A DNA stretch of 64,000 bases from SZUA-36 sp963704855 (GTDB lineage: Bacteria; Pseudomonadota; Gammaproteobacteria; Xanthomonadales; SZUA-36). The notes beneath the pieces are model-generated. The model did no database searches. It was not told the DNA's origin and saw only the letters and a list, made by a program, of their open reading frames with translations. How positions within the stretch are numbered: the stretch's first letter is position 1; each line of letters starts with the position of its first letter. The stretch spans positions 558,001 through 622,000 of the forward strand of contig CAVPHY010000028.1 of assembly GCA_963704855.1 (NCBI GenBank). Direction: 5' to 3'. The position numbers were made by a program, and so were the translations under genes. Shown here one piece after another: positions 1-8,733 of this stretch.

Positions 1-2
1 TG

Positions 3-1829
3 CCTGACAGACCCGTCCAGGATATCCGCAGCCGCCGACAGTTATTTCGCTGGCTGGGCTGGTTTGCAATGGCAAATGCTGTTGTTTTCGGTTTGATCAG
101 TTTACGTTATTTGAGCGGGGGCCCGGAAGGGTCATCGCTGCTGGCGTGGGTCTACCTGGTGACCATTTACGTCTCCCATCACAGTTGGCTGGCCCTATTG
201 CCTTTGCTGCTATTGGTCTCCCCAGTCATCTTATTGAAACCCTCGCTGCGATGGACAAAAATCCTGGCAGTGTCCCTGATGGCATTGATGATCGCCGTGA
301 TCATGCTCGACAGCCTGCTTTGGTCGCAAAGCCGTTTTCATATCAACTTCCTGACACTCAGGATACTGGGCTCCTCAAGCCTGATTTTTACCGTGGTCAT
401 GTTCGTGATTGCACTTTTGTTCGAGGCCCTGCTGGCTGGCAGGGTGTGGTCCTGGGTCGTGTCGGCACCCAAACATGGCGGGCGGTTGTTGGGGAGCGTG
501 GTCGCGATCTGTTTCGTGGTTTCACAGGGCATCTATGCTTGGGCCGATGCCAGCTATTTTGTACCGGTAACCAGCATGGCCCAGCAGCTACCGGTACAGC
601 GTGGGTTTACAGCGAAAAAACTGCTGGTCAGGTATGGCCTGGTCGATATCAGCCAAAGCAGGGAACGCCAGTTGGCCAACCGCATGGCGGGCGGCCAGAA
701 TCAGGCGGGCGCTGCGAAACTGAACTATCCGCTGGCGCCGCTTGAGTGCTCCACAATGGAGCCGCTAAACCTGGTGCTTATACTGGTCGATGCGATGCGC
801 GGTGGTTTGCTGGATATGGGAGTCACGCCTAATTTGGATCAATTTGCCGCACAGAGTGCAAGCCGTTTTTCAAACCATTTCAGTGGTGGCAACTCATCAC
901 GGATGGGTGCATTCAGCCTGTTCTATGGCCTGCCACCGGGTTACTTCGGCAGCTTTGAAGCCTTGCAGAAACCGCCGGTCCTCATGGACCGCTTAATGGC
1001 CGCCGATTACCAGTTGGGTGTGTTCAGCAGTTCCAATTTGTACCGGCCGGTTACACTTGACCGGACCGCCTTTGCAAATGTGCCCAACCTCCGGATCGAG
1101 ACTAAACCGACTGGTGCACCGGCCTGGGAGCGTGACCGGATCATGACGAATGAATGGATGTCATGGCTGGATCAGCGATCTGTCGATCAACCGTTTTTTG
1201 GATTCCTTTTTTACGATGCGGCCAATGACCAGACTTACCCGCCTGATTACAAAGGACGTGTTTCGGCCGACCCCATTGATCCGTTGCCGGTCGAATTTGC
1301 CGAATACAAAACATCGCTTTTGTTTGTCGATGAACTCATAGGGCAAGTACTGGGTGACCTGGAAAATCGCGGTTTGGCGGATAGGACCGTGGTCATGATA
1401 TCCTCTGATCACGGCGAAGAATTCAATGAGAATGCTGACGGCATCAAGGGCCATGGTTCCGGTTATTCGCGGCAACAGCTTGGTGTGCCGATGCTGTTGG
1501 CCTGGCCGGGTGTAGAACCCCGTTACGTTTCCCACCGGACATCACATTATGATGTCGCACCGACCCTGGTGCGCCGGTTGTTAGGTTGCAGCAACGCCTA
1601 TTCTGATTATTCCATTGGACGGGATCTATACGACGGACCGCAATGGGATTGGATTATCGCGGGCAGTTATTACAATTATGCCGTGCTGGAACCTGAACAG
1701 ATTACGGTAACTTTTCCGAATGGTACCTACGAGGTTCGGGACAACAACTACCGTTTGCTTGAGGCCCCACGGTTCAATGGCGAGGTATTGGAAGCTGTCA
1801 TGCGCGCTAACACACGGTTTCACAAGTGA
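3..1829 (+). CDS. yejM: YejM/PbgA-like inner-membrane sulfatase-fold protein (5' partial)
   Basis: The reading frame is open to the left edge, and the residues before the first ATG (position 69) continue the family's N-terminus (RQLFRWLGWFAMANAVVFG), so the true start lies outside the window. About five hydrophobic N-terminal segments (DUF3413-type) precede a periplasmic alkaline-phosphatase/sulfatase-fold domain with LVDAMRGG, a small-residue stretch SGGNSSRMGAFS at the nucleophile position, and SSDHGEEF with the metal-binding Asp-His. In enterobacteria YejM senses LPS and controls LpxC turnover through LapB/FtsH; the same role here is inference. The stop overlaps the next gene's GTG start by 4 nt, so the two are probably translationally coupled. 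Confidence 0.8.
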   Translation, partial: PDRPVQDIRSRRQLFRWLGWFAMANAVVFGLISLRYLSGGPEGSSLLAWVYLVTIYVSHHSWLALLPLLLLVSPVILLKPSLRWTKILAVSLMALMIAVIMLDSLLWSQSRFHINFLTLRILGSSSLIFTVVMFVIALLFEALLAGRVWSWVVSAPKHGGRLLGSVVAICFVVSQGIYAWADASYFVPVTSMAQQLPVQRGFTAKKLLVRYGLVDISQSRERQLANRMAGGQNQAGAAKLNYPLAPLECSTMEPLNLVLILVDAMRGGLLDMGVTPNLDQFAAQSASRFSNHFSGGNSSRMGAFSLFYGLPPGYFGSFEALQKPPVLMDRLMAADYQLGVFSSSNLYRPVTLDRTAFANVPNLRIETKPTGAPAWERDRIMTNEWMSWLDQRSVDQPFFGFLFYDAANDQTYPPDYKGRVSADPIDPLPVEFAEYKTSLLFVDELIGQVLGDLENRGLADRTVVMISSDHGEEFNENADGIKGHGSGYSRQQLGVPMLLAWPGVEPRYVSHRTSHYDVAPTLVRRLLGCSNAYSDYSIGRDLYDGPQWDWIIAGSYYNYAVLEPEQITVTFPNGTYEVRDNNYRLLEAPRFNGEVLEAVMRANTRFHK

Positions 1830-3265
1830 TACTGAACGGGCTCCGAACCTGTCTCGCTGTTTTGTGCTTGCTGTTTTCATGTTCAGCGGCTGCCGATGTG
1901 ACGGTCGACACCGAATCCCTGCATTTGCAGTTCAGCGGGGATGGTGACCTTCTTCTGGTCGAGGCCTGTTTCCCCGCCTGTTTCGAAGCAGGTGCGAAAA
2001 CCCGCTTATTGTCGGCCACGCAGGGCATGCTGGTATTCGATGAAGGCACAAGCCCGGGTTGGCGGCTTGAACGCGAAACCGGCCAATCGACGACTACCCT
2101 TTCATTTACCAGCCCATCGGGTCAGGCGGTGCGTCGCTGGGTGATTCCGGACAAGGGTTGGATGATCGCATTCGATTCAAGCGTGCCAGAGTCGGCAAGC
2201 CTGTCCAGCGGCATGGCTTTCCGGCCGCGGCCGGCAAGTGGTTTTGGATACCTGCTGGAGCAGACCCGCTACCTGTTCTTTGAGGGCTCTTCAGTAGAGA
2301 CCTTGGGCCTGGATGAAGCCGAAAATGCCGGCCGTATGAGCCAGGGCTGGTTTGGTTTCCGTAACCGCTTCTGGACCGCGATGGCGCTGCCAGCAGCACC
2401 GCTAGCCGTAAACGCGCAGACCGGTGAATCGGTGCAGGATGCATCCATTGGGCTTACATCCACGGTGCCGCAACAGGGGCTTGAACTGAAACTCTACCTC
2501 GGGCCGATCGAGCCTGCGGCATTGTCCTTGTCTGCACCTGAACTCGAAAGCCTGATGTATTCCGGTCTCTGGTTCTGGTTGCGATGGATATGCCAGGCGC
2601 TTTATTACCTGCTCAACTGGATCGCGGTGGTGATACCGCACTGGGGCCTGGCCGTGATGGTTTTGTCGGTGGCTGTCGGCCTGCTGATGCGGCCTCTGAG
2701 TAAAGTCGCAGACCGCCTGCAAAACCAGGTGCACCTGATCGATGCGCGCCTGTCGCCAAGACTGGCTGCCATAAAGAAAGAATACAAAGGCGCGCAGCAG
2801 TCGGAGAAAATACTCGCACTCTACAAGGCGGAAAACGTGCATCCGCTGTACAGCCTGAAAAGCCTGGCGGGTGTATTCGTGGTGATACCGGTTTTTATCG
2901 GTGCATTTGATATGCTGGCTGAGAATATCCACTTGTCGGGCGAATCGTTCCTGTGGATAGCCGATCTGTCACACCCGGATGCATTCATGCAGTTGCCATT
3001 CAGCCTGCCGTTTTTTGGCGGAGACCTGAACCTGTTGCCGTTTATCATGACCGGGTTTTCGTTTGTCGCCTCGAAAATGCACAGCCACCCGGCAATGGAT
3101 GCCGTCCACCAGCGCAAGCACTCTCGGAATCTCGTGTTGATGTCCCTGGGTTTCCTTGTCCTGTTTTACACCTTTCCGGCGGGAATGGTTTTGTACTGGA
3201 CGACCAATAACCTGATCTCAGTGATTAAAGCGCTGTGGAAAAGGCGTCGCATCAGGGATAATTAG
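1826..3265 (+). CDS. YidC/Oxa1-family membrane insertase paralogue
   Basis: 479 residues starting at a GTG that overlaps the preceding stop. A signal peptide (about 1-23) is followed by a periplasmic domain of roughly 220 residues that I do not recognise as the standard YidC P1 domain, then the Oxa1 core from about residue 245: TM helix, charged hairpin (ALYKAENVHPL matches E. coli ALYKAEKVNPL), and further TM helices ending FPAGMVLYWTTNNLISVIK. By eye alignment the conserved groove arginine of the first core helix (FIVRGIMYPLT in E. coli) is glycine here (VAVGLLMRPLS), with an Arg four residues later. Housekeeping YidC is usually next to rnpA/mnmE; this copy sits in an envelope cluster, so it is probably a specialised paralogue. 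Confidence 0.8.
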   Translation: MILNGLRTCLAVLCLLFSCSAAADVTVDTESLHLQFSGDGDLLLVEACFPACFEAGAKTRLLSATQGMLVFDEGTSPGWRLERETGQSTTTLSFTSPSGQAVRRWVIPDKGWMIAFDSSVPESASLSSGMAFRPRPASGFGYLLEQTRYLFFEGSSVETLGLDEAENAGRMSQGWFGFRNRFWTAMALPAAPLAVNAQTGESVQDASIGLTSTVPQQGLELKLYLGPIEPAALSLSAPELESLMYSGLWFWLRWICQALYYLLNWIAVVIPHWGLAVMVLSVAVGLLMRPLSKVADRLQNQVHLIDARLSPRLAAIKKEYKGAQQSEKILALYKAENVHPLYSLKSLAGVFVVIPVFIGAFDMLAENIHLSGESFLWIADLSHPDAFMQLPFSLPFFGGDLNLLPFIMTGFSFVASKMHSHPAMDAVHQRKHSRNLVLMSLGFLVLFYTFPAGMVLYWTTNNLISVIKALWKRRRIRDN

Positions 3266-3298
3266 ACGAAGCCAAACAGAAATTGCGCATAAAAAGGT

Positions 3299-3697
3299 AT
3301 GACTATGGATATTATTCAGGTACCGGTATCACCGGGTGAGGTATTGGACAAGATCACCATTCTGGAAATCAAGTCTGAACGAATCAGCGACGCCGGCAAA
3401 CTGGTCAATGTGAAGCGCGAACTGGAGTTGTTGCAGGCTGCATGGCAACAATCGGTCGATGAAGACGAAACCGTCCGCCGTATCCATGATGAGCTCAAGA
3501 CCATCAATGAAGCCCTGTGGGAAATCGAAGACGATATTCGAGACAAGGAGCGCGCCAGGGAGTTTGACCAGGTGTTTATCGGCCTGGCCCGCAGTGTTTA
3601 CGTGACCAATGACAAGCGCGCCAATGCCAAGAAAGAACTGAATATCTACCTGGGTTCAGAAATTGTCGAAGAGAAGTCTTACCAGGATTATCAATGA
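3299..3697 (+). CDS. DUF6165 family protein
   Basis: 132 residues, mostly charged and helical, with the N-terminal signature VSPGEVLDKITILEIKSERI typical of small DUF6165 proteins. No signal peptide or membrane segment, so cytoplasmic. The region around residues 30-110 is rich in Glu/Lys/Arg and probably coiled coil. Homologues are often found near LPS or glycan biosynthesis genes, which fits the neighbourhood (YejM-like, sulfotransferase, glycosyltransferase, KdkA). Function unknown. It starts 33 nt after the YidC paralogue and may share its transcript. An ATG at 3305 is an alternative start. Confidence 0.75.
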   Translation: MTMDIIQVPVSPGEVLDKITILEIKSERISDAGKLVNVKRELELLQAAWQQSVDEDETVRRIHDELKTINEALWEIEDDIRDKERAREFDQVFIGLARSVYVTNDKRANAKKELNIYLGSEIVEEKSYQDYQ

Positions 3698-3735
3698 AGC
3701 CGTGAGCCATTTGATATACCGTGGGTAATTACCAC

Positions 3736-5091
3736 ATGAAAACGGCTGATTCACGAAAAGAAACCCGTCATCGCCTGGAGCAGGCGCGCGAGCAGCGGCC
3801 GGATGATCTGCAACTGCTAATGCAGTTGGCATCGGTTCTGGAGGAACTGGACGCCTATGCGGATTTGCGGAAGCTGTTGGCCGCGGCTGTAAAGCGTTGG
3901 CCGCAGGATAGTAGCCTCCTGATGTATTGTGCAAAAATCCATAACCACCTGGGTGAGTTTTCTGAAGCAAGACAGGCTTATAGCAAAATACTCATGCACG
4001 AACCGGGTCATGTCGGGGCATTCTATTCCATGGTGTTGCAGGATTGTGCTGAAGAAATCGGTGGGCTTCAATATCTGGAGACACAATTGGCCGACGAGCA
4101 TCTGACGGATCACCAGCGCAGTCTCCTTTACTATGCGCGCGCACGCTTGTTGGAGAAAGAACAGCGGTTCGAAGAAGCCTTTGAAGCCTTAAGAGATGCG
4201 AATGAAGTCAGGGCTGCCGCAGGTGGCATGAACATCGCGGCTAAACAAAGGGGTGCGCAAATCGTTATTGAAGACATCAAGCCGGAGGTCATTGAGTATT
4301 GCCGCGGGCACGGTAATGAATCAGAAAGACCTGTTTTTATCGTGGGTATGCCGCGCTCCGGCACAAGCCTGACGGAGCAAATCCTGGGTTCCCACCCGGA
4401 TGTGTATGCGGCCGGTGAACGCTTGTTTTTGGGAAAGGTAGTGGGTGGGCTATTAAGATCTGCACCGCGTCAGGGTGGTTCCGTTATCGAAGCGATCAAC
4501 AGTTTGCACCCACTGGTGTGGGAGCGCGCCGGCAGCGACTACCTGGACCGTATCAATGAATTGAACAGCGATTCCATGCGGTTCACTGACAAGTTGCCAG
4601 GGAATTTTGGTCTTTTGCCCTATATTCACCTGATCTTTCCCCGGGCGCGCATCATTCATGTCCAGCGCGATCCGCTGGCGACTATCGCCTCGTGTATCAA
4701 AACGTCTTTTTCCAATCCTTCGCTAGCGTTTACGGTTCGGGACTGGGCGCGGTTTTATGGAATATATCAAGCGCTTATGAATCATTGGCTTCCCATGCTT
4801 GGTGACCAGGTGCTGGACATAAGCTATGAAGAACTGGTTAGCGATCTGCCTGCCCAGGCGCGCCGTCTTGTAAGCTTCCTGGGGCTCGATTGGGAAGATT
4901 CCTGCCTCCACCCAGAGCAGAACCAGCGTGCTGTACGCACTGCCAGTGTGCGGCAGGTGCGCCGCGTGGTACATACAGGGTCGATCCATGCCTGGCGTTG
5001 TTATGAGGCGCAGCTTGAAGCTTTGCGACCGTACATCGAGGAGAGTCGCGAAGCGGTGACCCGAACCACACCCGGATTCACTGGCGGGTGA
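3736..5091 (+). CDS. TPR-containing sulfotransferase
   Basis: About 450 residues. The first half has TPR-like helices (about residues 15-150, e.g. SLLMYCAKIHNHLGEFSEARQ), followed by a PAPS-dependent sulfotransferase domain with the 5'-phosphosulfate loop (VFIVGMPRSGTSLTEQIL) and the 3'-phosphate motif (RIIHVQRDPLATIASC). It is predicted to move sulfate from PAPS to a hydroxyl or amine; TPR-sulfotransferases act on glycans, lipids or proteins. In this LPS neighbourhood a glycolipid or LPS acceptor is plausible but unproven. A GTG at 3721 could start the protein five residues earlier; I prefer the ATG at 3736. Convergent with the GT9 gene. Confidence 0.82.
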   Translation: MKTADSRKETRHRLEQAREQRPDDLQLLMQLASVLEELDAYADLRKLLAAAVKRWPQDSSLLMYCAKIHNHLGEFSEARQAYSKILMHEPGHVGAFYSMVLQDCAEEIGGLQYLETQLADEHLTDHQRSLLYYARARLLEKEQRFEEAFEALRDANEVRAAAGGMNIAAKQRGAQIVIEDIKPEVIEYCRGHGNESERPVFIVGMPRSGTSLTEQILGSHPDVYAAGERLFLGKVVGGLLRSAPRQGGSVIEAINSLHPLVWERAGSDYLDRINELNSDSMRFTDKLPGNFGLLPYIHLIFPRARIIHVQRDPLATIASCIKTSFSNPSLAFTVRDWARFYGIYQALMNHWLPMLGDQVLDISYEELVSDLPAQARRLVSFLGLDWEDSCLHPEQNQRAVRTASVRQVRRVVHTGSIHAWRCYEAQLEALRPYIEESREAVTRTTPGFTGG

Positions 5092-5149
5092 TAAAACCAT
5101 ACAAGGTTTGGATCGAATCTACCCGGGCGAACCACTGACATGTGGTGTT

Positions 5150-6184
5150 TCAATAAGCGCTCATAAATTTATTTAACTTTTCAATCACATCCGGTACTTC
5201 GATAAGATCCATGACACCGGGAAACTCAATGCGTTGTCCCCAGCGCAGTTCCTGTGGCTCTTTGCGTCTGAATTTTCTGGCTGCCCTGGCATATCGGTCA
5301 ACACACAAACCAAGACTGTTGTAAGGGCCGGAGCGTTGACTGGGGGTCGCCGCGTAAAGACCTATCACCGCTGTGCCGACGGCCGATGCCAGGTGTGCGG
5401 GACCGGAATCCGGTGAGAGCACAACTGCGGCCTGTTTCAGCAGGGCTACGGATTGGCGAATCGTGTCTTTGCCAATGAGGTTTTGCGGCCTGTTGTGCAT
5501 GGCTGACTCAATTTCCTGCCCGGTCGTTACTTCCAGTGCAGACGGCCCACCGGTCAAAACGACCCGCATCCCCAGGTCCGATATTGCGTAATCGGCGACC
5601 TCTGCGTAACGAATGGCTTGCCAGTTCCGCAAAGCGTGGCTGGAGCAGGGGCTTATCATCAGTATCGGCGGGCCTTCTCCCAGGATCTGCCTGGCCCAGC
5701 TGATATCTTCTGCGGAAACCGGCAAATTCCACACAGGTGGCCCAGCGGGCACATCGAGAGCCCAGGCGAACTCAAGAAAGGCATCGACCTGGTGCTGCTG
5801 CGGCACACTCCGGACGGACTGGTTGATGAACCATTGATGCCGGTCACGCCAGCGTGGTTTGTCCCAGCCGATCCGGACAGGCGCTTTCACCAGCTTGCTC
5901 AGCAGGTTCGCGCGCGCCGCGACCTGCATGTGAAGCAAGACATCAAACTTCCGGTTTCTCAGGGTATTCCTGAGTTGCCGGATCGCGTCGAAGCCACCCT
6001 TTTTATCAAACACGATAAACTCGACATCGGGCAAGCCGTTGAGCAAGCGTGCTTCGAGTTTGCCAATAATCCAGGTGATGCTGGCCTGTGGCAACTGCGA
6101 ACGAATAGCATGAATGACCGGTACCACATGGGTCACATCCCCGATAGCCGATAGCCGCATGATGCAAATGGAAAAACCAGACAC
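5150..6184 (-). CDS. Glycosyltransferase family 9 (heptosyltransferase-like)
   Basis: 344 residues. The N-terminal Rossmann strand and loop (SICIMRLSAIGDVTHVVPVI) and the C-terminal nucleotide-sugar motif (VVLSPDSGPAHLASAVGTAVIGLYAATPS) are hallmarks of GT9 ADP-heptose:LPS heptosyltransferases (WaaC/WaaF/RfaQ type). It is expected at the cytoplasmic face of the inner membrane, adding heptose to the LPS inner core. Which heptosyltransferase it is cannot be told from sequence alone. The GTG start at 6184 is kept because the first beta strand needs the residues before the ATG at 6160. It diverges from kdkA across a 159-bp gap. Confidence 0.85.
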   Translation of the reverse strand: MSGFSICIMRLSAIGDVTHVVPVIHAIRSQLPQASITWIIGKLEARLLNGLPDVEFIVFDKKGGFDAIRQLRNTLRNRKFDVLLHMQVAARANLLSKLVKAPVRIGWDKPRWRDRHQWFINQSVRSVPQQHQVDAFLEFAWALDVPAGPPVWNLPVSAEDISWARQILGEGPPILMISPCSSHALRNWQAIRYAEVADYAISDLGMRVVLTGGPSALEVTTGQEIESAMHNRPQNLIGKDTIRQSVALLKQAAVVLSPDSGPAHLASAVGTAVIGLYAATPSQRSGPYNSLGLCVDRYARAARKFRRKEPQELRWGQRIEFPGVMDLIEVPDVIEKLNKFMSAY

Positions 6185-6343
6185 CCAGAACCCCTGAAGA
6201 TCAGAAAATACGAAGATTCGAAACCCTGGTCAGCATATTGCACCAGTTTTTAAATCAAAAGCAAACGTATGAAAGAGAAAAGCCTGCGCCCTTGCCAAGC
6301 AAGATTAACAGGTCGCGCCTTTGTGCTTTAGAATAAGGCGCTT

Positions 6344-7054
6344 ATGAAGCATGAAATACACAAGGGCAAATCCTGGGCGGTCATTTATGATGCCTGCCTG
6401 CTGGATGCGCCGGGTGAGGAATATTTCAGCAAGGAGTTCTGGCGCACCCGGGAAGCGCTGAAGGGGGAGGCCGTTGGCCGTGGCAGTGCCTGGTTTGTTG
6501 AAGCGCCCTATGGACCTGTTGTACTCAGGCGCTACCTGCGTGGCGGGTGGGCGGCGGCAATCAGCCAGGAGACATATTTCTTCACCGGTTTAGAAAAATC
6601 CAGGCCATTCAGGGAGTATCGCGTACTGGCTGAAATGTATGCGAAGGGTTTACCGGTTCCACGTCCGGTCGCAGCCTTGTGTCAGCACCACGGCGTGGGA
6701 TCGACCGGTGCGATAATGACGCTGCGTATACCATTTGCGAAAACCCTCGCCGATGTGCTGGCCGACGGTTGCGAAAGTGAAGGTGTCTGGGGAAATATCG
6801 GCAGATGCATACGCAGGTTTCATGATGCCGGTGCCTGGCACGCGGATCTGAATGCACGCAACATATTGCTGGATGAAACGTTCCAGGTGTTTTTGATCGA
6901 TTTTGACCGGGCCCGTTTTAACCCCGGGTCACCTGTCAACGCGGAGGGTAATTTGAATCGTTTGAAAAGATCATTGGTAAAGCTCTGGCCCGCACATCAG
7001 GTATCTACAATGAAGCCAGCATGGCTTGAGCTTATGGCCGGCTATGATGAGTAG
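6344..7054 (+). CDS. kdkA: 3-deoxy-D-manno-octulosonic acid kinase
   Basis: 236 residues, the normal length for KdkA. This LPS-core kinase family has a protein-kinase-like fold and phosphorylates O-4 of the single Kdo residue. Visible motifs are the catalytic loop HADLNARNILL (H166, D168) and the metal-binding DFDRAR (D187). It acts at the cytoplasmic face of the inner membrane on Kdo-lipid IVA. Its presence suggests an LPS core with one phosphorylated Kdo, as in Haemophilus or Vibrio. The 3' end overlaps the following acetyltransferase gene by about 11 nt. Confidence 0.88.
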   Translation: MKHEIHKGKSWAVIYDACLLDAPGEEYFSKEFWRTREALKGEAVGRGSAWFVEAPYGPVVLRRYLRGGWAAAISQETYFFTGLEKSRPFREYRVLAEMYAKGLPVPRPVAALCQHHGVGSTGAIMTLRIPFAKTLADVLADGCESEGVWGNIGRCIRRFHDAGAWHADLNARNILLDETFQVFLIDFDRARFNPGSPVNAEGNLNRLKRSLVKLWPAHQVSTMKPAWLELMAGYDE

Positions 7055-7598
7055 TTTCCCGCAAATCGATTTGCACAGGGTAGTTCAGTCGCGGCGCATG
7101 AACCTCGTCGCAGCGACGCCCGAACTGATGAAAAAGGATATCGCCGGTCGCGAGTTTTTGAGCGAAACCCTGGGTGTCAATATCCGGGATTCCTGGCCAC
7201 CTGAACTGTACGGGCCCAGGGCGATGCAATTTGCGCTCGAACAACCCGGTAATATCGCGGAGCAGGGTTGGTCGTTCTGGTACCTGCTAAGCACTGACGA
7301 ACCGGCTGAACTGCTCGGAATTTGCGGGTTCAAAGGGCGGCCTGATCCATCGGGGTCGGTTGAAATCAGCTACTCGATACTGGCTTGCTACCAGCGCCTG
7401 GGCTTTGCCACCGAAGCGGTGGCGAGGTTGGTGGGCTGGGCTTTTTCACACCACAATGTCAAAGAGGTGTGTGCGGAAACCCTGCCGCACCTCTCCCGCT
7501 CTATACGTGTACTTCAAAAAAACGGATTCAAGTTCGCGGGTGCGGGTTCAGAGGCCGGTGTGATCCGCTACGTCATAAAACGCAGTGACCTGAATTAA
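7044..7598 (+). CDS. RimJ/RimL-type GNAT acetyltransferase
   Basis: About 184 residues from the tandem ATGs at 7044/7047, inside the 3' end of kdkA. The GNAT fold is seen in GICGFKGRPDPSGSVEISYSI (strands 2-4), the acetyl-CoA loop region CYQRLGFATEAVARLVGWAF, and the C-terminal Asn-containing SIRVLQKNGFKFAG. This is the RimJ/RimL branch, which acetylates protein N-termini, small amines or nucleotide-sugar amines. Coupling to kdkA could mean an envelope-sugar substrate, but there is no direct evidence. A TTG at 7026 gives a longer but less likely protein. Confidence 0.8.
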   Translation: MMSSFPQIDLHRVVQSRRMNLVAATPELMKKDIAGREFLSETLGVNIRDSWPPELYGPRAMQFALEQPGNIAEQGWSFWYLLSTDEPAELLGICGFKGRPDPSGSVEISYSILACYQRLGFATEAVARLVGWAFSHHNVKEVCAETLPHLSRSIRVLQKNGFKFAGAGSEAGVIRYVIKRSDLN

Positions 7599-7619
7599 AT
7601 ACGGCTCACGCGTGATGGC

Positions 7620-8558
7620 TTATTGCGATGAGCCGCCATTTCCCAACGCTGTCTCCTGATCCTGGGTACATAAATTGCCAAGCCGTAATTCCGAAGTGTC
7701 GCGCAATTGCAGGTTGCGATAACGGTATTTCAGGGCTGCCTCATCGTGTACCTGGTACAGCTCGGGATTGGCCCGGTAGCTGTCGCAAAAGGAAAGCAAC
7801 CGGGTTTTCATATGCGAGTAAAGCATCACATCAAAATGATTGATATTAAGCGCCTCATCCCAGTAATCATTAACGTGGTCGGCCCAGTCGAAGGGACGTT
7901 GCATAATCCAGTGGTCATTTTGCCATGCGAGTATGGCAGGTTTGCCCTCGATGATATTGTCTTCAAAGAGACTGCGGTAAAAGAGGAAGCCTTCGTAATT
8001 TGCGACCAGGTCAGCATTCGAATATGAACCGGTGGTCATCTGCCCGAAAATGGCACGCTCGGTGTAGGCTGAATGCTCTGCCGCCTTGCTCTCATCGCCC
8101 AGTTTGGTCCAGCGGCGATAAAACTTCCGTCCCTGGGACAGGAAGTGACCCAGCTTGTCAGTACCCACCAGTACACCGTTGATTTTCAAGGTCGGGCCGA
8201 CACCGAAAAGACCGGCTGCCCGGGTCGCGTAGATAGGGTGTCCACTGTAAATCGAGTCGTATGGAGGTGTATCCAGGCGTTCAACTTCGCCGGAATCCAT
8301 GGCGAATCTTTCCAGCTTGTCGACCCAGTGCTTACCGCCAATCTTATTGTAAATCCCGTCCACTACCTTCATTGGATCGGGTTTGCTACGCCGGCCCATG
8401 ATGGTGCTGGCAATCGCCTGTGTGACCTGGTGGTTCATGATCGAGGTGGAATCCCCGATCGCCTGCTGACGATTATTGAACTGATCGGTTTCGTATGCCC
8501 CGGCAATGGCCGGGGCACAGATTGTCAAAAGCAATACAAGTAAGAGCCGGGTGCTCAT
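7620..8558 (-). CDS. Secreted protein of unknown function with DKLGHF motif
   Basis: 312 residues from the ATG at 8558, which gives a clean signal peptide (STRLLLVLLLTICAPAIAGA). The frame runs open upstream to 8687, but those codons lie in the foldback element and are unlikely to be native. The mature protein has GTDKLGHFLSQGRKFYRRW near the middle, loosely like the DKxxHF motif of YfiM/DUF2279 proteins, many aromatics (FDWADHVNDYWDEALN), and two late cysteines that could form a disulfide. Probably periplasmic; function not recognised. It lies downstream of the outer-membrane barrel gene, and without the inserted element the two genes would be about 9 nt apart. Confidence 0.7.
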   Translation of the reverse strand: MSTRLLLVLLLTICAPAIAGAYETDQFNNRQQAIGDSTSIMNHQVTQAIASTIMGRRSKPDPMKVVDGIYNKIGGKHWVDKLERFAMDSGEVERLDTPPYDSIYSGHPIYATRAAGLFGVGPTLKINGVLVGTDKLGHFLSQGRKFYRRWTKLGDESKAAEHSAYTERAIFGQMTTGSYSNADLVANYEGFLFYRSLFEDNIIEGKPAILAWQNDHWIMQRPFDWADHVNDYWDEALNINHFDVMLYSHMKTRLLSFCDSYRANPELYQVHDEAALKYRYRNLQLRDTSELRLGNLCTQDQETALGNGGSSQ

Positions 8559-8566
8559 ACCTGGTG

Positions 8567-8733
8567 CTAGGAGCCTGTCGGATTTAACTTGATCTACTGC
8601 GGAAAAGCCGAGTTTGGCCAGATTTCCCGCTCTTTTGCGTTGAATAGCGGTGCTATTCGCCTTAAAAGATCGAAAACTCTGACTCAAATCGGCTTCCCCT
8701 CGCTACGATCTGTCAAACCCGACAGGCTCCTAG
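8567..8733. mobile_element. Foldback (MITE-like) element with CTAG flanks
   Basis: A 167-bp sequence that is one long imperfect palindrome. The ends are CTAGGAGCCTGTCGG (from 8567) and its reverse complement (to 8733). The arms remain alignable with scattered mismatches to the tip, GAATAGCGGTGCTATTC (about 8642-8658). CTAG on both sides is consistent with a 4-bp target duplication around an element beginning GAGCCTGTCGG. There is no coding capacity. It lies exactly between two minus-strand genes: the right-hand CTAG contributes the TAG stop of the barrel gene, and the left-hand CTAG is 9 nt before the ATG of the next gene. The transcript would form a very stable hairpin. Confidence 0.8.

Noticed and set aside
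8559..8687. N-terminal extension of the gene at 7620-8558
   Set aside because: The extra residues are encoded by the foldback element and precede a clean signal peptide.
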